Source: an uncultured Bacteroidota bacterium
Lineage (GTDB): Bacteria; Bacteroidota; Bacteroidia; Chitinophagales; Saprospiraceae
Assembly (NCBI GenBank): GCA_937872515.1
Contig: CALMSX010000116.1
Span: 62,001-126,000, forward strand
Length of the DNA stretch: 64,000 nucleotides
Reading direction: 5' to 3'
Below the pieces are notes generated by a model. The model was given only the letters and a program-made list of their open reading frames with translations. It was not told where the DNA came from and ran no database searches. This document shows positions 51,739-60,656 of this stretch, one piece after another. The position numbers and the translations under genes were made by a program. The number at the start of each line of letters is the position of its first letter. Positions within the stretch are counted from its first letter, which is position 1.

Positions 51739-54700
51739 ATGGCCCGTATTTCAGCCTGTATCATATTTTGTTTCCTGATTTTATTGCAGCCCTTTGTAAC
51801 GGTCGGCCAGAGTTTTGACACAGAATTTGGTAAAAATCGGGTACAATACAACGATGATTTTAAATACTGGTCGCAATACGAAAGCCCCAATTTTATAGTT
51901 TACTGGTATGGCAAAGGCAAAAATGTGGCACATACCATTATCCAGATGGCGGAATTGGACCATGACATCATCAGAAAGCAGGTTGAGCACCGTATTTCTG
52001 ACAAGATAGAAATTCTGGTCTATGTTGATCTTTCGGATTTCAAACAATCCAATATTGGAGGAGAAGAAGTCTTTCAGTCAGAGTCAGGTGAAACCAAAAT
52101 AGTGGGGTCTAAAATGCTGGTTTATTTTGATGGCAGCCACGTAAACCTGAGGGAAAAAATCAGAGAAGGAATTGCCTCCGTTTATCTTTCCTCTATGTTA
52201 TTTGGCAGTAACTTCCAGGAAGTGGTGCAAAATGCGGTGTTGCTGGATTTACCCGCCTGGTACAAGCCGGGATTTGTATCTTATGCCGGCAATGCCTGGA
52301 ACATTACCGTTGAAGATGAGCTTCGCAATTTATTGGCGAGTAAGCCTAAATTCTATGATTTTGAAAAATTTTCTCAAAAACACCCCAGAATTGCCGGACA
52401 TTCGATGTGGTATTACCTGAGGACCAACTATGGCCGATCAACGGTGTCAAACTTACTCTATCTCACCAGAATTACCCGCAATTTTGAAAAAAGTGTAGAA
52501 TTTGTTCTCAATACTCCTTTAAAACAAATTTATGCCGAATGGTCTGTTTATTATCAATCCCGCTTTGCATTGGAAGCTGGCAGGTTCGATGAGATTTCGG
52601 GCAAAGAACTGAAAATAAAAAAGAAAAAAAATCAACCCATTACCGCCATCAGCCCAAGCAAAGATGGAAAGTGGTTGCTGTATGCGCTAAACAATGCCGG
52701 TAAGTCCTGTGTATATCTTCGCAACAACGCAACAGGTAAAACAAAACGTTTGTTTTCGAGCCATTTCAAAAATATGTTCCAGGAGGCAGACCTTGAATAT
52801 CCTCATTTTTGCTGGAATGACAAAAGCAACGAATTTATAGTATCAACCCAAAACAGAGATAACATTTACCTTAGGAGGTATCAGGTAAATGATTTGTCAT
52901 ACCAGGTTCAATTGCTGCCAAACGAGGTCCAGCGACTCTATGCTGTAGATTTTGTTGACAATCGTTACCTCATGCTGAATGCTGCCATCGATGGCTTTTC
53001 TGATCTGATGTTATATGACACCAAAGACAGAGAGACCCTGCCCATCACTTCTGATTATTTTGATGACCTCCACGCCTCCGTTGTTGACTACCAGGGTTCA
53101 AAGGCCATCTTGTTTTGCAGCAATCGTACGGTAGAGCACATACTCCCTATGAAATTGGATACCATCTTACCGCTGGGTGAAATGGATGTATTTTTGTATC
53201 CGCTTCCAACCATCAAAGACAAAAATGACTTAAAACTCATACCGCGGTCTTTGGAAAGGCTCACACAAACTTTACAAGACAGTGAGACCCATCCGACCCT
53301 GACCCCTGAAGGTGATCTTGTTTATCAAAGCAGTAAATCCGGCATCGTTAACCTGTATATAATAAATGCATCAACCGGATCAGAATGGGCATTGACCAAT
53401 CTGCCGGGGAATATGCTTACTTATGGCCTGGGAGAAGATGGGCAAGTGTATTATTCCTTTTATCGAGATCAGATTTATAGTTTGTATCTATTTCCCCTCA
53501 ATACCCAGGATGTTAAAAAACCTTTTGACACCAATCTTGCCAGTTCAAAAAAAATAAAAGAAGACAAAGTACAGGATAAGCAGGAAGTCACCTATACAGA
53601 AATTCCTGAACACCTTAAATTTCAATCTCGTTTCCAAGACATCAGCCCGGCCTTAACCATCATCAGTCAGTTTGCAGGAAAGAGTGAGGGTGTCAATGAG
53701 GCAACAGACGACCTCAATGAGGTGGCTGATAAAATTATGGCTATCAAAAGCAATGGCATTACAGCGGCGGGACTTCGGTTTAGAATAGATAAACTTACTG
53801 CCAGGATGGACAATGAGATTTTGTTTGAAGGTCTTGAATTGGCCCAGGGTCAAAACAAAGAAGTCAACCAGATTCCAATGGGGTTTTTGGCCAAAGCAGC
53901 CTTTACCGATATTTTTGAAGACTATCGATTTGAAGCGGGCACCCGCATATCTACCAATCTGGATGGAGCTGAGTTTTTTCTCACTTATGAAAATAAAAAG
54001 AAGTTGCTCGATAAGCGCTGGGCTGTGTACCTAAGAAATCAGAGTGAAAGGAGTGAGACCGAATTTATACCGCCCCTCAAATCAAAAAAACAAACCCTCA
54101 TTGGTATGTACAATGTGAGGTATCCGCTCAACTTGCACCACAGCATCAGGGCAGCTGCAAGCCTTAGGTTTGATAAGCAATATTACAAGGCCACCGAAAT
54201 AACCACCCTTTCAGAAGCGTCAGTGTATGAAAAGAGGGTAGGGCTTAGGTTGGAGTATGTTTTTGACAACACCTTTCAATACGCAACCAATTTGTTACAC
54301 GGTGCCAGGTGTAAAATCTATACAGAAGTACAAAACCAGTTCAATTTTGAACCAGCCAATAATTTTAATATTGATCTCAACCAGGGGTTTACAACCGTGT
54401 TGGGCATGGATGCCCGCTATTATCAGGGTTTGCTCAACCACAGTGTGCTGGCAGTAAGACTTACCTCAGCCACCTCCTTTGGGTCAAAACCCAACATTTA
54501 TTATTTGGGCAATGTAAACAACACCATTTTTCCCTCTTTCGACAATTCGGTGCCCCTGCCTGAAAACAGAGATTTTGCGTTTAAATCCAATGTCCCCCAT
54601 TTGAGAGGGTTCAAAAGTAACATCAGGAACGGCAGCAGTTATGCTTTGCTCAATACTGAATTCAGATTGCCCTTATTTATGTATTTATTGGGCAAAGACA

Positions 54701-54993
54701 AGGGGGCATCCATGTTGCGCAATTTCCAGCTAATTGCCTTTTTTGATGCGGGACTTGCCTGGTATGGAGCAGGACCTTACAGTGCTGAAAATCCACTCAA
54801 TTCAGTTCAGGTAAAAGATGTTTTGGTTGAACTGGATATTCAGTATTTCCGGGATCCTCTTGTGATGGGTTATGGCTGGGGTGCCCGTACCCAGCTTTTG
54901 GGTTATTTTATCCGTCTCGACGTGGCAAAAGGCATTGAAACCAAAAAAAGTCTGCCTACTATGTACCATATTGGCATTGGACTGGATTTTTAA
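51739..54993 (+). CDS. Large outer-membrane protein: peptidase-MA-like domain, beta-propeller and Omp85-like barrel
   Basis: 1084 residues with a signal peptide (to about 23, FVTVGQ). Residues 40-290 resemble the peptidase MA-like domain but lack a HExxH zinc site (the second half, LLDLPAWYKPGFVSYAGNAW, matches the family region). Residues 300-620 look like TolB-type propeller blades (ISPSKDGKWLLYALN; THPTLTPEGDLVYQSSKSGI). Residues 700-1084 form a beta-barrel with LRGFKSNIRNG, like the RGF motif of the Omp85/BamA substrate loop, and end in an aromatic strand (GIGLDF). Often annotated as translocation protein TolB in Bacteroidota. Its function is unknown; surface or envelope assembly is my inference. 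Own promoter, overlapping no neighbour. Confidence 0.75.
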   Translation: MARISACIIFCFLILLQPFVTVGQSFDTEFGKNRVQYNDDFKYWSQYESPNFIVYWYGKGKNVAHTIIQMAELDHDIIRKQVEHRISDKIEILVYVDLSDFKQSNIGGEEVFQSESGETKIVGSKMLVYFDGSHVNLREKIREGIASVYLSSMLFGSNFQEVVQNAVLLDLPAWYKPGFVSYAGNAWNITVEDELRNLLASKPKFYDFEKFSQKHPRIAGHSMWYYLRTNYGRSTVSNLLYLTRITRNFEKSVEFVLNTPLKQIYAEWSVYYQSRFALEAGRFDEISGKELKIKKKKNQPITAISPSKDGKWLLYALNNAGKSCVYLRNNATGKTKRLFSSHFKNMFQEADLEYPHFCWNDKSNEFIVSTQNRDNIYLRRYQVNDLSYQVQLLPNEVQRLYAVDFVDNRYLMLNAAIDGFSDLMLYDTKDRETLPITSDYFDDLHASVVDYQGSKAILFCSNRTVEHILPMKLDTILPLGEMDVFLYPLPTIKDKNDLKLIPRSLERLTQTLQDSETHPTLTPEGDLVYQSSKSGIVNLYIINASTGSEWALTNLPGNMLTYGLGEDGQVYYSFYRDQIYSLYLFPLNTQDVKKPFDTNLASSKKIKEDKVQDKQEVTYTEIPEHLKFQSRFQDISPALTIISQFAGKSEGVNEATDDLNEVADKIMAIKSNGITAAGLRFRIDKLTARMDNEILFEGLELAQGQNKEVNQIPMGFLAKAAFTDIFEDYRFEAGTRISTNLDGAEFFLTYENKKKLLDKRWAVYLRNQSERSETEFIPPLKSKKQTLIGMYNVRYPLNLHHSIRAAASLRFDKQYYKATEITTLSEASVYEKRVGLRLEYVFDNTFQYATNLLHGARCKIYTEVQNQFNFEPANNFNIDLNQGFTTVLGMDARYYQGLLNHSVLAVRLTSATSFGSKPNIYYLGNVNNTIFPSFDNSVPLPENRDFAFKSNVPHLRGFKSNIRNGSSYALLNTEFRLPLFMYLLGKDKGASMLRNFQLIAFFDAGLAWYGAGPYSAENPLNSVQVKDVLVELDIQYFRDPLVMGYGWGARTQLLGYFIRLDVAKGIETKKSLPTMYHIGIGLDF

Positions 54994-55037
54994 GCCTGCT
55001 TTATTCAAAGAAAAGGGGCAAAGACCTTGTTTTTTCT

Positions 55038-55045
55038 TACTTTTG
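55038..55045 (+). promoter_or_regulatory. Putative -7 promoter element for the HEAT-cyclophilin gene
   Basis: TACTTTTG matches TAnnTTTG and ends 12 bases before ATG 55058, so the leader would be only a few bases. This supports choosing the start at 55058 rather than an earlier one. Confidence 0.5.
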
Positions 55046-55057
55046 TGGGTCAAAATT

Positions 55058-57100
55058 ATGCCCATGAGAATTTCAGACAAAGTGTGGAATCCTGCCTTAC
55101 AAATGGGCTTGATCCTTTGCCTTGCATCAGTAATGGTAACTTGTGTGCCGCCAACAGACCATGTAAATACCAATCTAAACCTGGGATTCAATGATCCGGT
55201 TGTCCGCAAAGTACTGGAGTACCAGGACAAAGGGCTGGTAGATTCACTTTATCCTATGTTTTCGGATAAAAGCCCCGGAGTAAGGTTTGCTGCCGTAAGG
55301 GCCTTTGCATCCATCAGAAATGAAGACGCCGTAGATTCTGTGATCAGGATGCTAAAAGATCCCGTACTGGAAGTTCGAGCCATGGCAGCGTATGCTTTGG
55401 GCCAAATTGGAAGTACCAAGGCTGAGACGCCACTCATAGCAGCCTTTACAGCCCAGGATACATTGAATGTAAACAATATTTTCAATCGCCATATTCTGGA
55501 GGCCTTGGGCAGGTGTGGAGGTAAAACCACTTTGAAAAACATTGCCTCAGTGGTCTCTTACCGCGACAATGACGATGAATTGTTAATGGGCCAAGTCAGG
55601 GCATTTTACCATTTTGGACAAAGAAGCATTTTTGATCCCACCGCATCCAGCAGGGCCATGGAACTCATTTCCAACAATGCCATCACTGAAAACATTCGAC
55701 TCGAAGCAGCCCACTATTTTGGAAGATTTAAAGAAGCGGTGACACCTGAATTATCAGAGCGACTTTTGAATCATTACAGCATCGAAGACAACCCTGATAT
55801 CAGAATGCCCCTGGCCAGCGCTGTATCAAGGATGACAGTGGCAGGTATTGATAAAAAACTACTACAATACCTTTCTTCAGAACAAGATTATCGGGTAAAA
55901 TGCAATTTGCTCAGAGGCTTTCAAAATGTGGCCTTTGACAGTATCAAACCAGCCATCTTTGCCCTCGTCAAAGATCCGAATGTTCACGTGGCATCTCTTG
56001 CAGCTGAACTCATTGGCCGCAAAGGGGTAAAGGAAGATATTTATGAGTACAAGGCCCTGGCAACTGCAGAATTGGATTGGAGGGTGAAAACGAAGTTGTA
56101 TCACGCCATGATGAAGGCATGCCCCGTATTTTATACCAAAATCAAAAATGAGTTGGCAGCTGAGGTAAAATTTTTCTTTACCAATAGCAGCAATGCTTAT
56201 GAAAGGGCAGAATGGCTGCGCGTGTTGGGAGACGATCCATATCAGTATCTAACGCTCTCCAGCTTGTCAGGTAAAACCAGTCAGCCTGTGGAAAAAACGG
56301 CCTTGATTGAGGCGATGGGCCAAATATTGGTACACCCAGAATTTATCAGGGCCTATGGTTCAAAATACATAGAAGTTAAATCTTATATCGTTAATTTTTT
56401 GGTTGCGGTCTGTAAGGCAGGAGACGCCGGTTCTACAGCTGCAGCTTCTGTGATATTGAAGGATCCCAAATCAGGAGCCAAGGGTTTTGTTGCCGATACA
56501 TCCTGGTTTGATACTTCAAAAGCCAAGCTCAAATTACCCCAGGATTTGGAAGCCTACAATGAATTGTTGCAAGCCAGAGCCTTGTTGTTTGATAGCACCT
56601 ATGTTGCCTATAAAGCACCTTACAACCATCCCATCGACTTTAATTCGTTAGCACTGCAGGGAGATTCAATTGAAGTGGTAATGAAAACAACCAAAGGCAA
56701 TATTACCCTCCTGCTGTTTACAGATAAGGCACCGGGTAGTGTAGCCAACTTCCTTGAACTGTGTCAAAAAGATTTTTACGACAATAAGTTTTTTCATCGC
56801 GTTGTTCCCAACTTTGTGGTACAGGCAGGTTGTCCTAGAGGCGATGGATATGGTGCCTTAAACTACACCATCCGTTCTGAACTAAATCTCAACTACTATC
56901 TGGAAACCGGATTGCTGGGAATGGCGCACGCCGGTAATCACAGCGAAGGTACTCAGTTTTTTATCACCCACAGTCCTGCTCCACACCTGGACGGAAATTA
57001 TACCATTTTTGGAAAGGTAAAAGAAGGTATGGACGTAGTGCACACCTTGTACCAGGGCGATAAGATCATCGATGTTATTATTTTAAAAGCCAATAAATAA
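55058..57100 (+). CDS. HEAT-repeat lipoprotein with C-terminal cyclophilin-type peptidyl-prolyl isomerase
   Basis: 680 residues from ATG 55058; an open frame continues upstream to 54872 but lies inside the preceding gene. A signal peptide ends near Cys29 (SVMVTC), an atypical lipobox. Residues 50-500 are HEAT repeats (SPGVRFAAVRAFASIRNEDAV; DPVLEVRAMAAYALGQIGS). Residues 534-680 are cyclophilin: KTTKGNITLLLFTDKAPGSV, FFHRVVPNFVVQAGCPRGDG (catalytic Arg in FHRV), GTQFFITHSPAPHLDGNYTIFG. It should fold or isomerise envelope proteins in the periplasm. The HEAT part probably binds clients or a partner; that is inference. Confidence 0.87.
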   Translation: MPMRISDKVWNPALQMGLILCLASVMVTCVPPTDHVNTNLNLGFNDPVVRKVLEYQDKGLVDSLYPMFSDKSPGVRFAAVRAFASIRNEDAVDSVIRMLKDPVLEVRAMAAYALGQIGSTKAETPLIAAFTAQDTLNVNNIFNRHILEALGRCGGKTTLKNIASVVSYRDNDDELLMGQVRAFYHFGQRSIFDPTASSRAMELISNNAITENIRLEAAHYFGRFKEAVTPELSERLLNHYSIEDNPDIRMPLASAVSRMTVAGIDKKLLQYLSSEQDYRVKCNLLRGFQNVAFDSIKPAIFALVKDPNVHVASLAAELIGRKGVKEDIYEYKALATAELDWRVKTKLYHAMMKACPVFYTKIKNELAAEVKFFFTNSSNAYERAEWLRVLGDDPYQYLTLSSLSGKTSQPVEKTALIEAMGQILVHPEFIRAYGSKYIEVKSYIVNFLVAVCKAGDAGSTAAASVILKDPKSGAKGFVADTSWFDTSKAKLKLPQDLEAYNELLQARALLFDSTYVAYKAPYNHPIDFNSLALQGDSIEVVMKTTKGNITLLLFTDKAPGSVANFLELCQKDFYDNKFFHRVVPNFVVQAGCPRGDGYGALNYTIRSELNLNYYLETGLLGMAHAGNHSEGTQFFITHSPAPHLDGNYTIFGKVKEGMDVVHTLYQGDKIIDVIILKANK

Positions 57101-57117
57101 ACCACATAACCAAAGAA

Positions 57118-58227
57118 ATGAAACCAACACCACTAACCCAAAAACACATAGATCTCGGCGCAAAGATGGCTGAGTTTGCAGGATATAACATGCCCATTTC
57201 TTATTCAGGCATCATTGAAGAACACCAGGGTGTGAGAAAGAGAGTAGGTGTTTTTGACGTAAGCCACATGGGTGAATTTATTGTAAAGGGAAAACAAGCC
57301 CTGGACCTGGTTCAGGCAATCAGTTCCAATGATGCCTCAAAGCTCAATCCTGGTGATGCACAGTATTCCTGTCTGCCCAATGACAAAGGAGGAATCGTAG
57401 ATGATATGCTGGTTTATCGTTTATTTGACGACATGTGTGCCGAAGGAGAGCAGGCTTTTATGTTGGTAGTCAATGCCAGTAACATTGAAAAAGACTGGAA
57501 TTGGATTTCGGCGCTCAATACCTTTGACACCCGACTTATCAACATTTCTGATGAAACCGGATTGATCGCAGTACAAGGTCCGAAGGCGGAAGCAGCCCTT
57601 CAAAAATTAACCGATGTTGATTTATCAAAAATCGCCTATTATCACTTTGCAAAAGGTACCATTGCAGGTGCAGAAAATGTCATCTTATCCGCAACAGGCT
57701 ATACAGGAAGTGGTGGTTTTGAATTGTATTGCAGACAAGACCAAACTGCCGACCTATGGGATGCTGTGATGAGGGCGGGTGCTGAATTTGACATTATACC
57801 CGCAGGTTTAGGAGCACGTGATACCCTAAGGCTTGAAATGGGATATTGTCTGTATGGCAACGACATTGACGATACCACCAGTCCATTGGAAGCAGGCCTT
57901 GGCTGGATTACCAAACTGAAAAAAAATGCCAACTTTCCATCAAAATCCATTTTTGAACAGCAGAAAAAAGATGGCTTGATGAAACAATTGGTAGGTTTTA
58001 CCATGACGGAAAGAAGAGTACCCCGCCACGGCTATCAGGTTTGCGATGCAGATGGTTTAACCATTGGTGAAGTAACCTCTGGTACCCAGTCACCAAGCCT
58101 TGACCAACCAATAGGCATGGCTTACGTAAGCAAGGGTCATACAGCCATTGGTTCTAAAATTTATATTAAAGTGGGCAGTAAACAATTGGAGGCAGAAGTA
58201 ACAAGTCTTCCTTTTTTAACCATTTAA
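57118..58227 (+). CDS. gcvT: Glycine cleavage system T protein (aminomethyltransferase)
   Basis: 369 residues, full length. It opens PLTQKHIDLGAKMAEFAGYNMPI (in part) and has GVFDVSHMGEF, the folate-binding YSCLPNDKGGIVDDMLVYR with its Asp, ATGYTGSGGFELYC and PAGLGARDTLRLEMG. It moves the aminomethyl group from the H protein to tetrahydrofolate, releasing ammonia. GcvH and GcvP are not nearby. The 17-bp gap upstream leaves no room for a glycine riboswitch, so it is transcribed from the HEAT-cyclophilin gene or further upstream. Confidence 0.95.
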   Translation: MKPTPLTQKHIDLGAKMAEFAGYNMPISYSGIIEEHQGVRKRVGVFDVSHMGEFIVKGKQALDLVQAISSNDASKLNPGDAQYSCLPNDKGGIVDDMLVYRLFDDMCAEGEQAFMLVVNASNIEKDWNWISALNTFDTRLINISDETGLIAVQGPKAEAALQKLTDVDLSKIAYYHFAKGTIAGAENVILSATGYTGSGGFELYCRQDQTADLWDAVMRAGAEFDIIPAGLGARDTLRLEMGYCLYGNDIDDTTSPLEAGLGWITKLKKNANFPSKSIFEQQKKDGLMKQLVGFTMTERRVPRHGYQVCDADGLTIGEVTSGTQSPSLDQPIGMAYVSKGHTAIGSKIYIKVGSKQLEAEVTSLPFLTI

Positions 58228-58235
58228 TACGCATC

Positions 58236-58961
58236 ATGCCTACCACCTGGTATTCGGCCGAAGTAGTTGACATTGAGGAAATGAATCAGCACGTCAGGAG
58301 ATATTTCCTGCAGCCCGAGGCAAACTTTCCGGTGTTTAAGCCGGGCCAGTTTATTACCCTGGATCTACCGGTAAGTGACAAGCGTCAGCAGCGATGGAAA
58401 AGTTATTCCATTGCCAATGCCCCACAACCGGGAGGCCTCATTGAGTTATGCATTGTTCGCCATCCGGAGGGTAGTGGTACCGGGTATATGTTTAATGAGG
58501 TACACAAGGGCAGTAAGCTGGTATTTAAAGGGCCTGACGGGGGCTTCGTTTTGCCCCAAAACCTGGAAAACCTGCATCTGGTTATGGTCTGCACAGGCAC
58601 AGGGGTAGCTCCATTTAGGTCAATGATCAGCCACGTAATTGAACAGGGCCTTCCTTATAAACACATCCACCTCATTTTTGGAGGCAGAAAGGAAGAAGAT
58701 ATTTTGTACCGAAAGGAGTTTGAATTATGGCGGGATCAACTTCCTGGTTTTAGTTACGATGTTTCCTTGTCACGGGACCCATCATGGCCTGGTTATACAG
58801 GTTATGTTCACCAGATTTATAGAGAACAATATGCAGAAGTAAAACCGGATGTTGTATTTTATCTGTGTGGATGGACCCGAATGATCGACGAGGCTGTAGC
58901 CCACCTCGTTTCAGAAATGGGATATGCCCCCAACCAGGTGAGGTACGAATTGTACGGCTGA
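58236..58961 (+). CDS. FAD/NAD(P)-binding oxidoreductase of the ferredoxin reductase family
   Basis: 241 residues. The FAD domain has FKPGQFITLDLP and the RxYS-like WKSYSIANAP flavin motif; the NAD(P) domain has MVCTGTGVAPFRSMI, LIFGGRKEEDILY and FYLCGWTRMIDEAV. It lacks the 2Fe-2S domain of larger relatives, so it works with a separate electron carrier. It resembles ferredoxin-NADP reductase or the reductase part of phenol/toluene oxygenase systems; no partner oxygenase is nearby. It lies 8 bases after gcvT and ends 2 bases before the convergent upp gene. Confidence 0.85.
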   Translation: MPTTWYSAEVVDIEEMNQHVRRYFLQPEANFPVFKPGQFITLDLPVSDKRQQRWKSYSIANAPQPGGLIELCIVRHPEGSGTGYMFNEVHKGSKLVFKGPDGGFVLPQNLENLHLVMVCTGTGVAPFRSMISHVIEQGLPYKHIHLIFGGRKEEDILYRKEFELWRDQLPGFSYDVSLSRDPSWPGYTGYVHQIYREQYAEVKPDVVFYLCGWTRMIDEAVAHLVSEMGYAPNQVRYELYG

Positions 58962-58963
58962 TC

Positions 58964-59614
58964 TTATTCCTGCAACTTAATACCAAAACAAAGATCCCCC
59001 GCATCTCCCAGTCCGGGCACAATGTAAGACTTTGCTGTTAGTTCCTCATCTATGGCCCCTGTCCAAATCCGGGCATTAGGGAAAAAGCGTTGAACATGTT
59101 TGACGCCCTGACTGGAGGCAATCACGGAAACCACGTGCAACTGACTTGGTTTACCATAATCTTCAAGATGTTCAAGGGTCTTATGAATACTGGCACCTGT
59201 GGCCAGCATTGGGTCCAATAGAATCAAAATTTTACCATCAATATTGGGACAGGTAATGTATTCAAGCTTGATGTCAAAACTTCCATCTTTGTGGTGCGAT
59301 CTGTAAGCTGAGATAAAGCCATTTTCCACATCGTCAAAAATTCTCAAAAAACCCTGATGAAGCGGCAGCCCTGCTCGCAGGATAGAAGCCAAAACAATGT
59401 TGTCAGTGGGCAGTTCTACATAGGCTTCTCCCAAGGGAGTTTCAACGGTTGTTGATTGGTAATTGAGGTGTTTACTGATTTCATAGGCCATAATTTCACC
59501 CATTCGCTCCATGTTGATTCTAAAACGCATGCTGTCGCGTTGTTTGTCAACCGATCTCATTTCATAGAGGTACTTATTCAGGATGGATTTTCCTGTAGAT
59601 AAATTGTGGATCAT
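58964..59614 (-). CDS. upp: Uracil phosphoribosyltransferase
   Basis: 216 residues on the minus strand. The PRPP-binding loop is ILILLDPMLATGASIHKTLE, and the C-terminal uracil-binding PGLGDAGDLCFGI is intact; VLASILRAGLPLHQG is also family-typical. It salvages uracil to UMP. It has its own promoter in the 179-bp gap shared divergently with the gene at 59794; no TAnnTTTG element is visible on its side. Confidence 0.95.
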   Translation of the reverse strand: MIHNLSTGKSILNKYLYEMRSVDKQRDSMRFRINMERMGEIMAYEISKHLNYQSTTVETPLGEAYVELPTDNIVLASILRAGLPLHQGFLRIFDDVENGFISAYRSHHKDGSFDIKLEYITCPNIDGKILILLDPMLATGASIHKTLEHLEDYGKPSQLHVVSVIASSQGVKHVQRFFPNARIWTGAIDEELTAKSYIVPGLGDAGDLCFGIKLQE

Positions 59615-59780
59615 GGTCTTATTTTTGAAAACGATAAAATTACAATTTTCATTTCACACTACAACTGCATTGCCCTAGTTATGATTGATTTTTGATTTTT
59701 TGTGGCTTTGGTTTTTGTCAGAAAGATCCGGAATGCGCGTTAAAAAGTACTGTTGTTGAACTATTTACCGAATAATCCAT

Positions 59781-59788
59781 TATTTTTG
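59781..59788 (+). promoter_or_regulatory. Putative -7 promoter element for the gene at 59794
   Basis: TATTTTTG matches TAnnTTTG and ends 5 bases before ATG 59794, so the transcript would start at or next to the start codon (leaderless). A TTGTTG at 59752-59757 lies upstream at a slightly long spacing (23 bp). Confidence 0.55.
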
Positions 59789-59793
59789 GTGTC

Positions 59794-60648
59794 ATGATAC
59801 CGTTTCTGTTTAGATGGACTGGGCATAATAAGCCGAAATTAGCCAGGTGGAATAAGCCGCTGCTACTTTTCATTTGGTTATTAGGTACTTATACCGGTGT
59901 GGCCCAGGTATCCACCAAGACCAACCTCAACGACGATCGTTTTAAGGGTATCATCTACCGAAAAGAAACTACTGCAGACCTGCGTTTGCACAATAACGGA
60001 CTTGCGCTGGCCATTAATTTTGGAGAAATCAGAACCTATTACCGCACAAATTACTACCATTTTGAACTGGGAACTATGCACAGTCCCAGGGAACACAAAC
60101 AGTCCAAAAATCTCAATGTCATCGGAAACGAGCTGCCGAAAGAGTTTAAACTGGGCAAACAAAATTCAGTTTTCATTTTGCGGGCCGGCAAGGGCATAAA
60201 AAGATATATTTCTGATAAAGCCAGAAGAAAGGGCGTCTCTCTGGGGTATAGCATTGAAGGCGGTCCTTCACTTGCCTTGCTTAAGCCTACATATCTAAAA
60301 TTTATTGAACAGGTGGTAGTCAATGGCGAGTTGGAATCCATCCTTGTTGACAAAAAATACAGCGCAGAAAACAGAGATGAGTTTATCGATTATGGAAGCA
60401 TTTACGGGGGCTCATCTTTTTCTACCGGCTTAAAAGAAATCAGCATTTTACCCGGTTTCCAGGCAAAGGCAGGTTTGTTTTTTTCTGTGGGTGCCTTTGA
60501 TGAATACGTAAAAGCGGCAGAAGCGGGTGTGATGGTCGATGTTTTTATTAAAAAAGTACCCATTATGGTCGAAACCGAAGGACTACGCAACTCACCCTTT
60601 TTTGTTAACCTTTATGTAAATTTGCACTTCGGACGCCGAAGTAATTAA
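59794..60648 (+). CDS. Conserved outer-membrane-type hypothetical protein
   Basis: 284 residues. A hydrophobic segment (PLLLFIWLLGTYTGVAQ, ending near 38) looks like a signal peptide with a long basic n-region. The rest shows alternating beta strands with aromatic girdle residues (LALAINFGEIRTYYRTNYYHFELG; SLGYSIEGGPSLALL; FQAKAGLFFSVGAF) and ends in a strand (FVNLYVNLHFG), the pattern of a small outer-membrane barrel. I do not recognise a named family. The C-terminus lies 8 bases from lipA. A leaderless start is proposed because the -7 element abuts the ATG; a later start is possible, but it would lose the signal peptide. Confidence 0.7.
   Translation: MIPFLFRWTGHNKPKLARWNKPLLLFIWLLGTYTGVAQVSTKTNLNDDRFKGIIYRKETTADLRLHNNGLALAINFGEIRTYYRTNYYHFELGTMHSPREHKQSKNLNVIGNELPKEFKLGKQNSVFILRAGKGIKRYISDKARRKGVSLGYSIEGGPSLALLKPTYLKFIEQVVVNGELESILVDKKYSAENRDEFIDYGSIYGGSSFSTGLKEISILPGFQAKAGLFFSVGAFDEYVKAAEAGVMVDVFIKKVPIMVETEGLRNSPFFVNLYVNLHFGRRSN
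60617..60624 (+). promoter_or_regulatory. Possible -7 element for lipA
   Basis: TAAATTTG matches TAnnTTTG but lies within the coding end of the previous gene, so it could be chance. A 7-bp perfect inverted repeat, ACTTCGG/CCGAAGT with 3-base loop (60626-60642), follows directly. Confidence 0.35.
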
Positions 60649-60656
60649 AAGCATTC

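Noticed and set aside
57101..57117. Glycine riboswitch before gcvT
   Set aside because: Only 17 bases separate gcvT from the upstream gene.
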